Source of the DNA: JANQKX01 sp039028695
GTDB taxonomy: Bacteria > Pseudomonadota > Alphaproteobacteria > Kiloniellales > Kiloniellaceae
NCBI GenBank assembly: GCA_039028695.1
Contig: JBCCHN010000089.1
Location: 1-20,300 of the forward strand
Length of the DNA: 20,300 nucleotides
Reading direction: 5' to 3'
Positions 5,683-13,920 of the stretch are shown here, in pieces; within the stretch, counting starts at the first letter, position 1; the number at the start of each line of letters is the position of its first letter. The notes beneath the pieces are model-generated. The model saw only the letters and a program-made list of their open reading frames with translations, ran no database searches and was not told the DNA's origin. The position numbers were made by a program, and so were the translations under genes.

Positions 5683-7595
5683 TTTCGGTTTTGTTCGCCC
5701 GATAAAGCAAGGTTCATAACGTTTTGGTCCCTCGCGGCCTCCTGATTGCTCTCTCTGCGCTCATATAGCAAAAACGCGTTGGCAAGGCCATCCGGCAGTT
5801 GCATTGCGTCTAGCCATGGCGGCGGATTTTGGTCCCGGAGGCGGTCATAGAGGCGGCTTCGGCTTTTGGCGTTGGAAAAGAAAAAGCGCTCGGCGGAGGT
5901 TGGACAGAGCAGGATGTAATCGACCTCTCTCTCTGCCGCGAGGCGCTGTGCTTCGTTCAAGTCTTCGTTAGACAAGATTGCATGACTGTCAAAAATGCCA
6001 TCCCCATTGCGATGGTAAGGCGTCGCTAAAACTTGATGTCGGCTGCGGTATAAAAGCTCGGGGCCAAAGTCGATAAAAGCGAGGACAGTTGCCGATTGAG
6101 TGGGCCCTTCATTGGGCAGCTGGTTCAAAAAGCTGGCCATTTGAGAAATGTCACAACGTTGGGCCGGATTGCTGGTTTTGGCCAGTACCGCTTGGCCGCT
6201 TCCCATTGACATTAAAAGATTGCCTAATCCAATCGATCCGCCGATCAGGACATAAAGGCTCAGGCCCCTGATCAAGGTGCGCCGAAGGGGCTTATCCATG
6301 GTCTCGGCCCAGTCGAATAGGCGGTCCAACAACAAGGCGACGGCCATGACAAAAAGGGTTTCCGAATAGGGAGCCAGGCGTACATGGGCGATGGACAAGG
6401 GCCAATAGATGACAATGGCTGCTAGCATAAAACACCAACAAAGCCAGTTTTCCGATTTGCGTTCAGATACAATGAGCCATAACAGGAAAGGCACGGCAAT
6501 CAGGCCCAGACCGAAGTAATAAATGAACTCACCTGCGGATTTCATTGTCGTCGGCAAGACGGCGCGCATTTCGGTGACTTTATCCAGCCAGATTGCGGTG
6601 ACACGAGGGTCCACCTCAGCCATGGGCCCCGTGACCATGTGGGGAAACTGCAAGATCACAGCAGCCCCGGATAGGGCGCCAAATCCCGCCAAGAGGCCAA
6701 AGCGACCGAATGTCGAGTGGGGGCGGTTGGTATATTTGTCGATCAGGGTCACAATCGTCCAAAAGATGATCAGCCAGGTGGCGATCTGGAAATGGGGTTT
6801 GGAGAGCTGATCATAAAAGACTCGGTCCAAGGCGTGAATTGGATGCTCACACAAAAAACCAAGCGTCACCAAAACCATGAAGCCGATGGCAAAGGCGCCA
6901 TTCTGATCGCGCCGCTTTTGATGATCCATGACCCAAGCCAGGCCCAGTGCGGTTAAGCAGGCTAAGGTGGTGAGTAGAAGCTCGGGCGCCATCCACACGC
7001 CAAATCCGGCCGCGGCCCCACCACAAAAAGCTGCCCGTTTATTCTGATGATTTAGCATGGCCCGAAAGATAAAGCCGGCGGTGAGGATGAAGACCAGCAT
7101 GAGGAGGCTATGATGGTCCGCTCGGCCCAAGAGAAAATAGGGCAGGGCCGCCGGTTGGAGAAAAAGGGCCACCAGGGGGAAAATCCAGCGTTTTGGGCCA
7201 AGCAGGGGGCTGAGAGCCCAAATAAAGACCAGGGCTGTGGCCAACTGGAGAAGGGGTGAAATCAAGGCACCTGCCCAGAAAAGACCCTCCTGCCATCCCA
7301 AAAGGGGCGCAAGAAGGGCGGTGAAGGCTACGAGGACGATGTCGAACGGCCGGGTCCAGTGCAGGATCTCGCCATAGGGCGCGTTGCTGCGTTCAATAAG
7401 TCCGTCATACCATCCTCCGCCGCTGAGGAGCTCGCCAACCCGAACCAGGCGCATGTAGCTATCCGTATCGATCAGCTTGCCGTCCAGGACCGGAGATTGG
7501 TGATAGAACATCAAGAGGCCGTGCAGCAGAAGCCAGATCATGACCAGCATGAGATAAGGAAAGGCTGTTGACTGGGTAAGGGCGCGGCTATTCAT
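5679..7595 (-). CDS. Multi-spanning GT-C glycosyltransferase, STT3/AglB-like
   Basis: A 638-residue membrane protein with about twelve hydrophobic segments and a soluble C-terminal domain from about residue 470. Motifs resemble oligosaccharyltransferase catalytic subunits: LIDTDSYMRL (41-50) in the first outer loop matches the first acidic motif. GRADHHSL (157-164) matches the second, in the DHH form known from archaeal AglB. KVTEMRAVLP (339-348) sits where the loop-5 S/T-x-x-E motif is expected. FIDFGPELLYRSRH (507-520) occupies the place of WWDYG but lacks the tryptophans. Such enzymes transfer sugar from a lipid carrier outside the membrane. The frame stays open to a GTG at 7988, but those 131 extra residues are antisense to cobQ and lack family character, so the ATG at 7595 is preferred. 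It is coupled to the GtrA gene. Acceptor unknown; PMT-like GT-C is the alternative. Confidence 0.75.
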   Translation of the reverse strand: MNSRALTQSTAFPYLMLVMIWLLLHGLLMFYHQSPVLDGKLIDTDSYMRLVRVGELLSGGGWYDGLIERSNAPYGEILHWTRPFDIVLVAFTALLAPLLGWQEGLFWAGALISPLLQLATALVFIWALSPLLGPKRWIFPLVALFLQPAALPYFLLGRADHHSLLMLVFILTAGFIFRAMLNHQNKRAAFCGGAAAGFGVWMAPELLLTTLACLTALGLAWVMDHQKRRDQNGAFAIGFMVLVTLGFLCEHPIHALDRVFYDQLSKPHFQIATWLIIFWTIVTLIDKYTNRPHSTFGRFGLLAGFGALSGAAVILQFPHMVTGPMAEVDPRVTAIWLDKVTEMRAVLPTTMKSAGEFIYYFGLGLIAVPFLLWLIVSERKSENWLCWCFMLAAIVIYWPLSIAHVRLAPYSETLFVMAVALLLDRLFDWAETMDKPLRRTLIRGLSLYVLIGGSIGLGNLLMSMGSGQAVLAKTSNPAQRCDISQMASFLNQLPNEGPTQSATVLAFIDFGPELLYRSRHQVLATPYHRNGDGIFDSHAILSNEDLNEAQRLAAEREVDYILLCPTSAERFFFSNAKSRSRLYDRLRDQNPPPWLDAMQLPDGLANAFLLYERRESNQEAARDQNVMNLALSGEQNRK

Positions 7596-7830
7596 GGGGC
7601 CTGTGGTGTCGGGGCTTTTTGGGAGCCTTTTGGTGGGCTGTTGTTGCGGTGGCCGGTAAAGAGCTTTTCTTGACCGATGGGGAAAGGATGCGCATAAGGC
7701 ATTAAGGTTCGCTGAACCGGCGGAGCTTAGGCGTATGATTTTTGGCGGATTTTGGCAGTTTCGGCCAATAATTTGGCGCAAAGCCCAGCCTTTAAGGAAC
7801 TCTTGACGTTTTGCCAAGGGAGCAAGTCGG
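7596..7830. other. Divergent intergenic region between the GT-C gene and cobQ
   Basis: 235 bases that should carry promoters in both directions. A small hairpin, GGTTC at 7706-7710 and GAACC at 7714-7718, is the only structure that stands out. No conserved B12-box (GCCACTG) is visible, so I find no cobalamin riboswitch. GGGAG just ahead of the ATG at 7831 is a fair ribosome binding site for cobQ. Confidence 0.4.
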
Positions 7831-9309
7831 ATGGCCCAGCTAAAGACCCCCGCGATCATGCTCCAGGGAACCGGTTCGGACGTTGGCAAGTCCCTACTCC
7901 TAGCGGGGCTCTGCCGAATCTTCGCCCGGCGCGGACTGAAGGTTCGGCCTTTTAAGCCGCAAAACATGTCCAACAACGCGGCGGTCACGGTCGACGGCGG
8001 CGAGGTGGGCCGGGCTCAGGCCCTCCAGGCCCGCGCTTGCGGTGTTCCTCTCACCACGGATATGAACCCCGTGCTCTTGAAGCCGCAAAGCGAGGTCGGG
8101 TCCCAAGTCATCGTACAGGGGCGGATTCATGGGACCTTTCAGGCACGCGACTATGGCCGGGAAAAACCCAACCTGATGCCTTTCGTGGCAGAGTCTTTTG
8201 AGAGACTTGCCGCGGAGGCGGATTTAGTACTGGTGGAAGGGGCGGGCAGTCCGGCGGAGGTCAATCTTCGGGCTGGTGACATCGCTAACATGGGCTTTGC
8301 CGAAGCCATGTCTGTGCCAGTGATCCTGGTGGGCGACATCGATCGGGGCGGCGTGATTGCCAGTTTGGTGGGCACTGCAGCCTTGTTGCCCCCGTCGGAA
8401 CGAGAGCGGATCAAGGGCTTCATCATCAATAAATTTCGCGGTGACTTGACCCTTTTTGACGAAGGGGTGCGGATCATTCAGGAAAAATCCGGGTTCGAGC
8501 CGCTGGGAACGGTTCCCCACTTCGATGCGGCGCGACGCTTACCGGCCGAAGACGCAGTGGCAATGGATCACCAACGGCCGGTCTCTCCTGACGCCCCTAT
8601 CCGTATTGCCGTGCCGGCTTTGGCGCGGATCGCCAACTTCGATGATTTCGACCCCCTGATGGCCGAGGCTGATGTGCAGTTGGACTTCATCAAGGCTGGG
8701 CAAGCACTGCCCGGGGACGCCGACCTGGTGATCCTGCCCGGGTCCAAAGCCACGATGGCAGACTTGCGGTTTTTCTATGCGCAAGGTTGGGACATAGACC
8801 TAAAAGCCCATCTGCGACGAGGGGGCATGGTTTTGGGCATATGCGGCGGTTACCAAATGCTGGGCACAACCATCGTCGATCCGGACGGTATTGAAGGGCC
8901 ACCGGGTGAAATGAGGGGGCTTGGTTTATTGGACCTGGATACGGTTCTGGGCGGCGAGAAAAAACTTGTGGAAGTCACCGGCAAGGACAATTTGGGGAAC
9001 CATCCGATCCAGGGCTACGAAATGCATGTGGGCATCACCACGGGTGGTGATCGCCAGCGGCCTTTTTTGCAGATCGACGACAAGGAAGAGGGCGCCATCT
9101 CGGCGGATGGAAAGATACAAGGCTGTTATCTTCATGGCCTTTTTCAGAGCGATACCTTTCGGCATTTCTATTTGTCCCTTCTCAAAGACCGGGAAGAAAG
9201 CGGCCTGGTTTTCGATGCCCAGGTTGAGGCCGTGCTGGATCTTTGGGCGGATCATTTGGCGCACCATCTGTCCATAGAGCGGATTGAAGCACTCGCAAGA
9301 GCCCGATAA
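7831..9309 (+). CDS. cobQ: Cobyric acid synthase (adenosylcobyrate amidating)
   Basis: Amidates side chains b, d, e and g of adenosylcobyric a,c-diamide using glutamine and ATP in cobalamin synthesis. At 492 residues it has normal length. The N-terminal nucleotide-binding domain has LQGTGSDVGKS (11-21), followed by VRPFKPQNMSNNA, typical of the family, and VEGAGSPAEVNLR in the middle. The C-terminal class I glutamine amidotransferase domain shows GICGGYQMLG with the catalytic Cys at 338 and GCYLHGLF with the catalytic His at 435. The ATG is preceded by GGGAG at suitable distance. No other cob gene is in the window. The gene downstream encodes a corrinoid-dependent-type methyltransferase on the same strand after 226 bases, a sensible functional neighbour. 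Confidence 0.96.
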   Translation: MAQLKTPAIMLQGTGSDVGKSLLLAGLCRIFARRGLKVRPFKPQNMSNNAAVTVDGGEVGRAQALQARACGVPLTTDMNPVLLKPQSEVGSQVIVQGRIHGTFQARDYGREKPNLMPFVAESFERLAAEADLVLVEGAGSPAEVNLRAGDIANMGFAEAMSVPVILVGDIDRGGVIASLVGTAALLPPSERERIKGFIINKFRGDLTLFDEGVRIIQEKSGFEPLGTVPHFDAARRLPAEDAVAMDHQRPVSPDAPIRIAVPALARIANFDDFDPLMAEADVQLDFIKAGQALPGDADLVILPGSKATMADLRFFYAQGWDIDLKAHLRRGGMVLGICGGYQMLGTTIVDPDGIEGPPGEMRGLGLLDLDTVLGGEKKLVEVTGKDNLGNHPIQGYEMHVGITTGGDRQRPFLQIDDKEEGAISADGKIQGCYLHGLFQSDTFRHFYLSLLKDREESGLVFDAQVEAVLDLWADHLAHHLSIERIEALARAR

Positions 9310-9535
9310 AGCGACTATGAGGCCTTTGAGTTGACGTTATAGATTAATTTTTGGTCGCATTAGTGAAACTTTATGGAGCGTCTGCACGTAGGTTGAGTCT
9401 GCGGATTGGGGACGGTCGAGCCGTGGGCTTGGTCGGTTCCGAATACGAGGTTTTGCTTTTAACGCCTCCTTGGCAATCATGGTGGATACATGACGGGGAG
9501 GCGACCTTGGCGAACGGGCGAGATGGAGACGGAAA
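9310..9535 (+). other. Intergenic leader region before the MttB-family gene
   Basis: 226 bases between cobQ and the methyltransferase. CGCCTCC at 9463-9469 pairs with GGAGGCG at 9497-9503 across a 27-base loop, and CCTTGGC occurs beside each arm. A TTGACG at 9331 resembles a -35 box but has no good -10 at normal spacing. A plus-strand open frame from 9351 through this region does not look like protein. The region probably holds the methyltransferase promoter and regulator site, which I cannot place. Confidence 0.3.
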
Positions 9536-11110
9536 ATGGGTGAAGCCCAGGTATCGAACCGGCGGCGCGGCGGCCGGGATGCGCGGCGGGAATTGCGGGC
9601 CATGCCGATCCCCGAGGAAAAGCGGGCGGTGCAGCCCGGCCTCGAAGGGGGACGCTATCATGTGTTAAGCGAGGCCGAGGTGGTCAAGGTGCATCGGGCG
9701 GCGCTGGATGTCCTTGAGCAGATCGGCCTGTCCGAAGCCATTCCGTCTTGCATTGATATGGTAACGGCGGCGGGCGGTAGCCTGACCGACGAGGGACGCC
9801 TGCTTTTCCCGAGAGCCCTTGTGGAAGATACACTTGCAAAGGCGGCCCGCCAGTTCGTGTTGCACGGTCAAAAGCCCAAACACGATATGGAGCCCTGGGG
9901 CAAGAAGACCTATTTCGGCTCGGCCGGTGCAGCGGTGCACATCGTGGACAGCGAGACCTACGAATATCGGGATTCGACGCTGAGCGACGTCTACGACATC
10001 GGGCGTTTGATCGACAACTTGGATCACATCAATTTTTATCAGCGCTCGGTGGTGGCACGGGATATGGAAGATCCTTTCGATCTGGATTTCAACACTTGCT
10101 ATGCCGCTGTCTCGGGTACCAGCAAGCATGTGGGAAGCAGCTGGGTCGAGCCACACCATGTGGAACGCTCTCTGGAGATGCTGCATGCCATTGCCGGGGG
10201 TGAGGATAAGTGGCGCGAGCGGCCCTTTGTTAGCCAATCAAATTGCTTTGTGGTGCCGCCCCTAAAGTTCGCCCAAGACGCTTGCCGTTGTTTGGAGGTT
10301 GCAGTGCGTGGGGGTATGCCGGTGCTGCTGTTGGCGGCTGGCCAGGCCGGGGCCACCAGTCCTGCCGCATTGGCCGGGGCCGTTGTCCAGGAGGTGGCTG
10401 AAGTTTTAGCTGGCTTGGTCTATGTCAATTTGATCGTCCCGGGTCATCCCGCCATTTTTGGAACCTGGCCCTTTGTCTCCGACCTGCGCACCGGCGCCAT
10501 GTCAGGGGGCTCGGCTGAGCAGGCACTGTTGATGGCGGCCTGCGCTCAGATGGCCAACTACTATGACCTGACAGGCGGCGTGACGGCCGGCATGACCGAT
10601 GCCAAGGTGCCGGACGCTCAGTCGGGTTATGAAAAGGGCTATACAGAAGCTTTGGTCGGCAATTCTGGAGCCAATCTGGTTTATGAGTCCTGCGGCATGC
10701 ACGCAAGCCTGCTGGGGTGCTGCTTGGAGAGTTTTGTCATCGACAATGACATGATCGGCGGCATCATGCGGACCGTTCGCGGCATTGAGGTGACCGAGGA
10801 CAGCCTTTCCATAGAAGCCATCCGCAGTGTCTGCACCGAGGGGCCGGGCCATTTCCTGGGGCATGAGCAGACCCTAGAGCTGATGCAGTCGGAATACATC
10901 TATCCGGAGGTGGGGGATCGGGCGAGCCCGAAAGAGTGGCTCGAACAAGGCTCCACTGACGTGGCCCAGCGGGCCCGGGCGAAAACCCGGGAAATTCTGT
11001 CCAGCTATTATCCCCGTCACATCAGCTCGGATGTTGACGATCACATTCGCAAGAACTTCGAGGTCAAACTCCCAGTGAGCGACATGCATCCTGGCAATCG
11101 CCGCTGGTAA
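9536..11110 (+). CDS. MttB-family (trimethylamine/glycine betaine type) corrinoid methyltransferase, non-pyrrolysine
   Basis: A 524-residue member of the trimethylamine methyltransferase family, which transfers a methyl group from a quaternary or tertiary amine to a cognate corrinoid protein. The N-terminus (RRRGGRDARRELRA near 9-22, then VQPGLEGGRYHVLSEAEV) and the core TDAKVPDAQSGYEKG (about 354-368) are typical. The reading frame has no internal TAG, so it is not a pyrrolysine enzyme. Such non-pyrrolysine members include the glycine betaine demethylase MtgB and relatives for carnitine or proline betaine. GGAG at 9525-9528, seven bases before the ATG, supports the start. A GlxA-type AraC regulator follows 105 bases downstream on the same strand, a pairing that fits betaine catabolism. 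Its corrinoid protein is not in the window. Substrate is inferred only loosely. Confidence 0.9.
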   Translation: MGEAQVSNRRRGGRDARRELRAMPIPEEKRAVQPGLEGGRYHVLSEAEVVKVHRAALDVLEQIGLSEAIPSCIDMVTAAGGSLTDEGRLLFPRALVEDTLAKAARQFVLHGQKPKHDMEPWGKKTYFGSAGAAVHIVDSETYEYRDSTLSDVYDIGRLIDNLDHINFYQRSVVARDMEDPFDLDFNTCYAAVSGTSKHVGSSWVEPHHVERSLEMLHAIAGGEDKWRERPFVSQSNCFVVPPLKFAQDACRCLEVAVRGGMPVLLLAAGQAGATSPAALAGAVVQEVAEVLAGLVYVNLIVPGHPAIFGTWPFVSDLRTGAMSGGSAEQALLMAACAQMANYYDLTGGVTAGMTDAKVPDAQSGYEKGYTEALVGNSGANLVYESCGMHASLLGCCLESFVIDNDMIGGIMRTVRGIEVTEDSLSIEAIRSVCTEGPGHFLGHEQTLELMQSEYIYPEVGDRASPKEWLEQGSTDVAQRARAKTREILSSYYPRHISSDVDDHIRKNFEVKLPVSDMHPGNRRW

Positions 11111-11121
11111 AGTCCTTAACG

Positions 11122-11161
11122 GGCTCTGCTTCCTCCTTTCTAGTCTGTTCTTTCCAGAGCC
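11122..11161 (+). repeat. Stem-loop between the methyltransferase and regulator genes
   Basis: GGCTCTG at 11122-11128 pairs with CAGAGCC at 11155-11161 around a 26-base pyrimidine-rich loop, twelve bases after the methyltransferase stop codon. No T-run follows, so termination is uncertain; it could separate expression of the two genes or protect the upstream message. Confidence 0.3.
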
Positions 11162-11215
11162 ATTCTCACCGGCTAGGCTGGTTGCGATCTTGTGCCTTGA
11201 GATGGTGGCGCGTCG

Positions 11216-12238
11216 ATGTCGGAGGAAAAGGTAATTGAAATGGATCGAGAGCAGCCGGCTCCGGCGGAAGACCGGGTCGGCTTTTTGCTGGTGCCCGACT
11301 TTTCCATGATCGGTCTCTTTTCGGCGGTGGAGCCCTTGAGGGTGGCCAATCGGGCCAGTGGCAAGAACCTCTATAGCTGGCACCTTTTCTCGGAAGACGG
11401 GGCCCCGGTGGCGGCCAGTAACGGCCTTTCCTTGCTGGTCGAGTCAAGTATCGATGAAGTGCGCCGCTTTCCAACAGTCATTGTATGTGCCTCCTTCGAC
11501 GCGGAAAAATACGAGTCTAAAAAAGTGCTGGCCTGGCTACGCCGCCTTGACCGGCAGGGCAGCGATTTGGGTGGCATCGATACGGGCGCCCACGTTTTGG
11601 CAAAAGCGGGATTATTGAACGGCTACCGGGCGACTCTGCATTGGGAAAACATGCCCGGCTTTTCGGAAGCTTTTCCCGATGTGAATGCTACCGGCGAGCT
11701 TTATGAGATCGACCGCCGACGCTTCACCAGTTCCGGCGGGACGGGTGCCCTGGACATGATCCTCTCCCGGATCTCGGCAAAGCATGGGCATGACCTGGCC
11801 GTCGGGGTATCGGAATCTTTGCTACACGCGCGAATCCGCTCCCCGGAAGAGCACCAAAATATGACCCTGGGTTTACGCTTGCGGGCGCGCCACCCGGCAT
11901 TGCTGCAGATTGTCCAGGCCATGGAGGATCACTTGGAAGATCCGCTCTCGCTAGATGATCTGGCGAACATCGCCGGGATTTCCAGGCGCCAGCTAGAACG
12001 CCTGTTTCGCAACCTCTTGGATGATACGCCCAGTGGATTTTATCTGAAGCTAAGGCTGCGTCGTGCCCGATACCTGTTGGAGCAAACCGCCATGTCGATC
12101 CTGGATGTGTCTTTGGCTTGCGGTTTCGTCTCGCCGCCTTATTTCTCCCGAGCCTATCGTGGCCAATATGGCTTTTCACCCCGCGAGGACCGGCGCCGTC
12201 TCCATGGCGCGCGTATGCGCACGGGCCGCATGCAATAG
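11216..12238 (+). CDS. GlxA-family AraC-type transcriptional regulator
   Basis: A 340-residue regulator with an N-terminal DJ-1/PfpI-like ligand domain (about 20-190) and a C-terminal AraC helix-turn-helix pair (about 235-330). In the first domain, FLLVPDFSMIGLFSAVEPLR, DTGAHVLAKAGLL and ATLHWEN are hallmarks of the GlxA branch, which includes GbdR and CdhR, activators of glycine betaine and carnitine catabolism. The second domain shows DDLANIAGISRRQLERLFR and DVSLACGFVSPPYFSRAYR, the two recognition helices. Placement right after a betaine-type methyltransferase suggests it controls that gene in response to a quaternary amine. The ATG at 11216 is taken, but an ATG at 11240 with GGAGG upstream is a possible alternative; the first domain is complete either way. 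Confidence 0.92.
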   Translation: MSEEKVIEMDREQPAPAEDRVGFLLVPDFSMIGLFSAVEPLRVANRASGKNLYSWHLFSEDGAPVAASNGLSLLVESSIDEVRRFPTVIVCASFDAEKYESKKVLAWLRRLDRQGSDLGGIDTGAHVLAKAGLLNGYRATLHWENMPGFSEAFPDVNATGELYEIDRRRFTSSGGTGALDMILSRISAKHGHDLAVGVSESLLHARIRSPEEHQNMTLGLRLRARHPALLQIVQAMEDHLEDPLSLDDLANIAGISRRQLERLFRNLLDDTPSGFYLKLRLRRARYLLEQTAMSILDVSLACGFVSPPYFSRAYRGQYGFSPREDRRRLHGARMRTGRMQ

Positions 12239-12274
12239 GGCGTTTTCAATAGCGTGCTCATAGCGGCTTTAGCT

Positions 12275-13741
12275 TCACAAATAAGGGGTCAGCAAGCGGA
12301 CCACGCCGTCCCTCAGTTTGATAAGCCAAGGCCGCTTGCTCAATTCCTCAGCTGTTAGAATGCGACCGCCCTGCAGGCGTTGGGTGACCAGAACACCCAG
12401 AGTCTTGGCCAGATCTTCGTCATAGCATTCCACGTTGAACTCAAAGTTCAGCCGCAAACTGCGCGGGTCCCAATTGGCAGATCCTAAAAGGACCCAACGG
12501 TCGTCTACCAGCATCAGCTTGCTGTGGTCGAAGGGCGGGGCAGTCATGGTGATGCGGCAACCGGCCAAGATAAGCTCTTCCAGAAGACCCATCGATGCCC
12601 ACTTTACGTAGGCAAGATTGTTTTCCTCGGGCAAGAGGATGTTCACATTTAGTCCGCGCAGGGCGGCAAGGCGCAGAGCGGTATGGATGGTCTGGTCCGG
12701 CAGGAAGTAGGGAGTCACCACGGTGATCGATTCTTGTGCGGCGGAAATCGCACCCAAGATGGTCCAGCGGGCTTTGTCGATGGGCTCGTCCGGGCCAGAC
12801 CAAATACCCCGAGCCATGACCGGGCCGGCCTCTGCGAGGGGCGGCATCCAGAGATCTTCAAGAATTTCCTGGGTGGTGAAATACCATTCGCGGGAAAAGG
12901 TTTTTGAGAGGTGGCGCACCACCGGTCCTTGGATCTTGAAATGGAGGTCCTTGATGGGCGTGGCGCTTTGGGAGGAGAGGTATTCCTTGCGGATATTCAT
13001 GCCGCCCGTAAAGCCGATCTTGCCGTCTACAACCATGATTTTTTGATGGTTGCGCATGTTGAGGTAGGGCATGCGCCAGGGCAGGAGAGAGTGGAGAAAT
13101 TTCTGGGCTTTGATGCCATGACGGTGGAGGTAACCGACCGTCGAACGGGGAGAATAGAGGGAGCCGATACCGTCCACCAAGACCCGGATTTTGACACCTC
13201 GCTTCTTGGCCCGGAATAAGGCGTCGATAAACATTTGGCCGGCGGCGTCCCGGTTAAAGATGTAGCTGGCCAGCATGATGCTTTGCTTGGCTTCATCGAT
13301 CGCCTCGATCATTTCGCCATAGGCCATGTCCCCATCGGTCAGGGCATCGATGCGATTGCCCGGCAAGAGGGCGATCTGGTTGCCGCTGGTTAGGCCCTTA
13401 TGGGTCAGTTCAGAGACCACGCGGGACAAAGGTGCCAAGTGCCCGACTTTTTCCGTTAGGTGGGTGAGGTCCGATGATCCGGACGATCCCTCAATCGCTA
13501 GCGGCGCCATCTGTCGATCACCGGGCCGCAGTCGAATCGCACGGCGCCGGATGCGATTGGTACCCAGCAAAAAGTAAATTGCGGCACCCGCGAAGGGCGA
13601 GAGCCAAAGAAGGCCGACCCAGGTGATCGTCGCCCGCTCGTCCCGACGTTCCAGGATCACTTTGATCGATAGGGCAACGGCGATCAAGATAGCCGAGGTT
13701 CCCAAAATATGGGGCCAAAAATCCTGGATCATACTGAGCAT
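12275..13741 (-). CDS. cls: Cardiolipin synthase, phospholipase D family
   Basis: A 488-residue membrane-bound enzyme that joins phosphatidyl groups of phosphatidylglycerol, or phosphatidylglycerol and another phospholipid, to make cardiolipin. Two N-terminal membrane segments (about 10-28 and 40-59) are followed by linker and two phospholipase D domains. The first HKD motif is HQKIMVVDGKIGFTGG (232-247) and the second HSKLMLVDDRWVLLGSAN (406-423), both with His, Lys and Asp intact. Length and the two-membrane-helix N-terminus match the ClsA/ClsC-type bacterial family rather than the shorter ClsB. ATG start. The adjacent divergent gene encodes an EEP-domain protein, a pairing also seen around clsB in E. 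coli. It converges with the regulator gene to its left with 36 bases between. Confidence 0.93.
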   Translation of the reverse strand: MLSMIQDFWPHILGTSAILIAVALSIKVILERRDERATITWVGLLWLSPFAGAAIYFLLGTNRIRRRAIRLRPGDRQMAPLAIEGSSGSSDLTHLTEKVGHLAPLSRVVSELTHKGLTSGNQIALLPGNRIDALTDGDMAYGEMIEAIDEAKQSIMLASYIFNRDAAGQMFIDALFRAKKRGVKIRVLVDGIGSLYSPRSTVGYLHRHGIKAQKFLHSLLPWRMPYLNMRNHQKIMVVDGKIGFTGGMNIRKEYLSSQSATPIKDLHFKIQGPVVRHLSKTFSREWYFTTQEILEDLWMPPLAEAGPVMARGIWSGPDEPIDKARWTILGAISAAQESITVVTPYFLPDQTIHTALRLAALRGLNVNILLPEENNLAYVKWASMGLLEELILAGCRITMTAPPFDHSKLMLVDDRWVLLGSANWDPRSLRLNFEFNVECYDEDLAKTLGVLVTQRLQGGRILTAEELSKRPWLIKLRDGVVRLLTPYL

Positions 13742-13878
13742 CGTGCCCTCAAGCGGGTACGGGTAAAGTCAATGTGGCGGTCTTGTAACATGCCGTTCGT
13801 CAATGATCATTCGATGCGGGGAGACCCTTAACTCTTGGCAATTCTTTTGCGGGGTCGGTTGCCAAGGACGCGAATCTA

Positions 13879-13884
13879 TATAAT
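13879..13884 (+). promoter_or_regulatory. Candidate -10 box for the EEP-family gene
   Basis: A perfect TATAAT lies 37 bases ahead of the ATG at 13921. The best -35 match, TTGCCA at 13859-13864, is only 14 bases away, so the promoter is unproven. Confidence 0.3.
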
Positions 13885-13920
13885 AGGATTGGCTCACCCT
13901 ATTTGCTGCAAAAAAAGCTC

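Noticed and set aside
7596..7830. Cobalamin riboswitch upstream of cobQ
   Set aside because: No GCCACTG-type B12 box or the surrounding conserved stems could be found.
7596..7988. In-frame extension of the GT-C gene upstream to a GTG at 7988
   Set aside because: The extra 131 residues run antisense through the start of cobQ, lack hydrophobic or family-like sequence, and the ATG at 7595 directly precedes the first membrane helix.
9541..9570. tRNA-like T-arm resemblance (ATCGAACC)
   Set aside because: No matching acceptor, D or anticodon stem exists nearby, and the stretch lies inside the methyltransferase coding region.
9351..9668. Open frame on the plus strand between cobQ and the MttB-family gene
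   Set aside because: It has low-complexity Arg/Gly-rich translation, overlaps the real methyltransferase start in another frame, and lacks a ribosome binding site.
9536..11110. Pyrrolysine-containing trimethylamine methyltransferase
   Set aside because: The frame has no internal TAG from start to stop, so it belongs to the non-pyrrolysine branch.
13859..13884. Complete sigma-70 promoter TTGCCA/TATAAT
   Set aside because: The spacer is only 14 bases, too short for normal use; only the -10 element was kept as a candidate.
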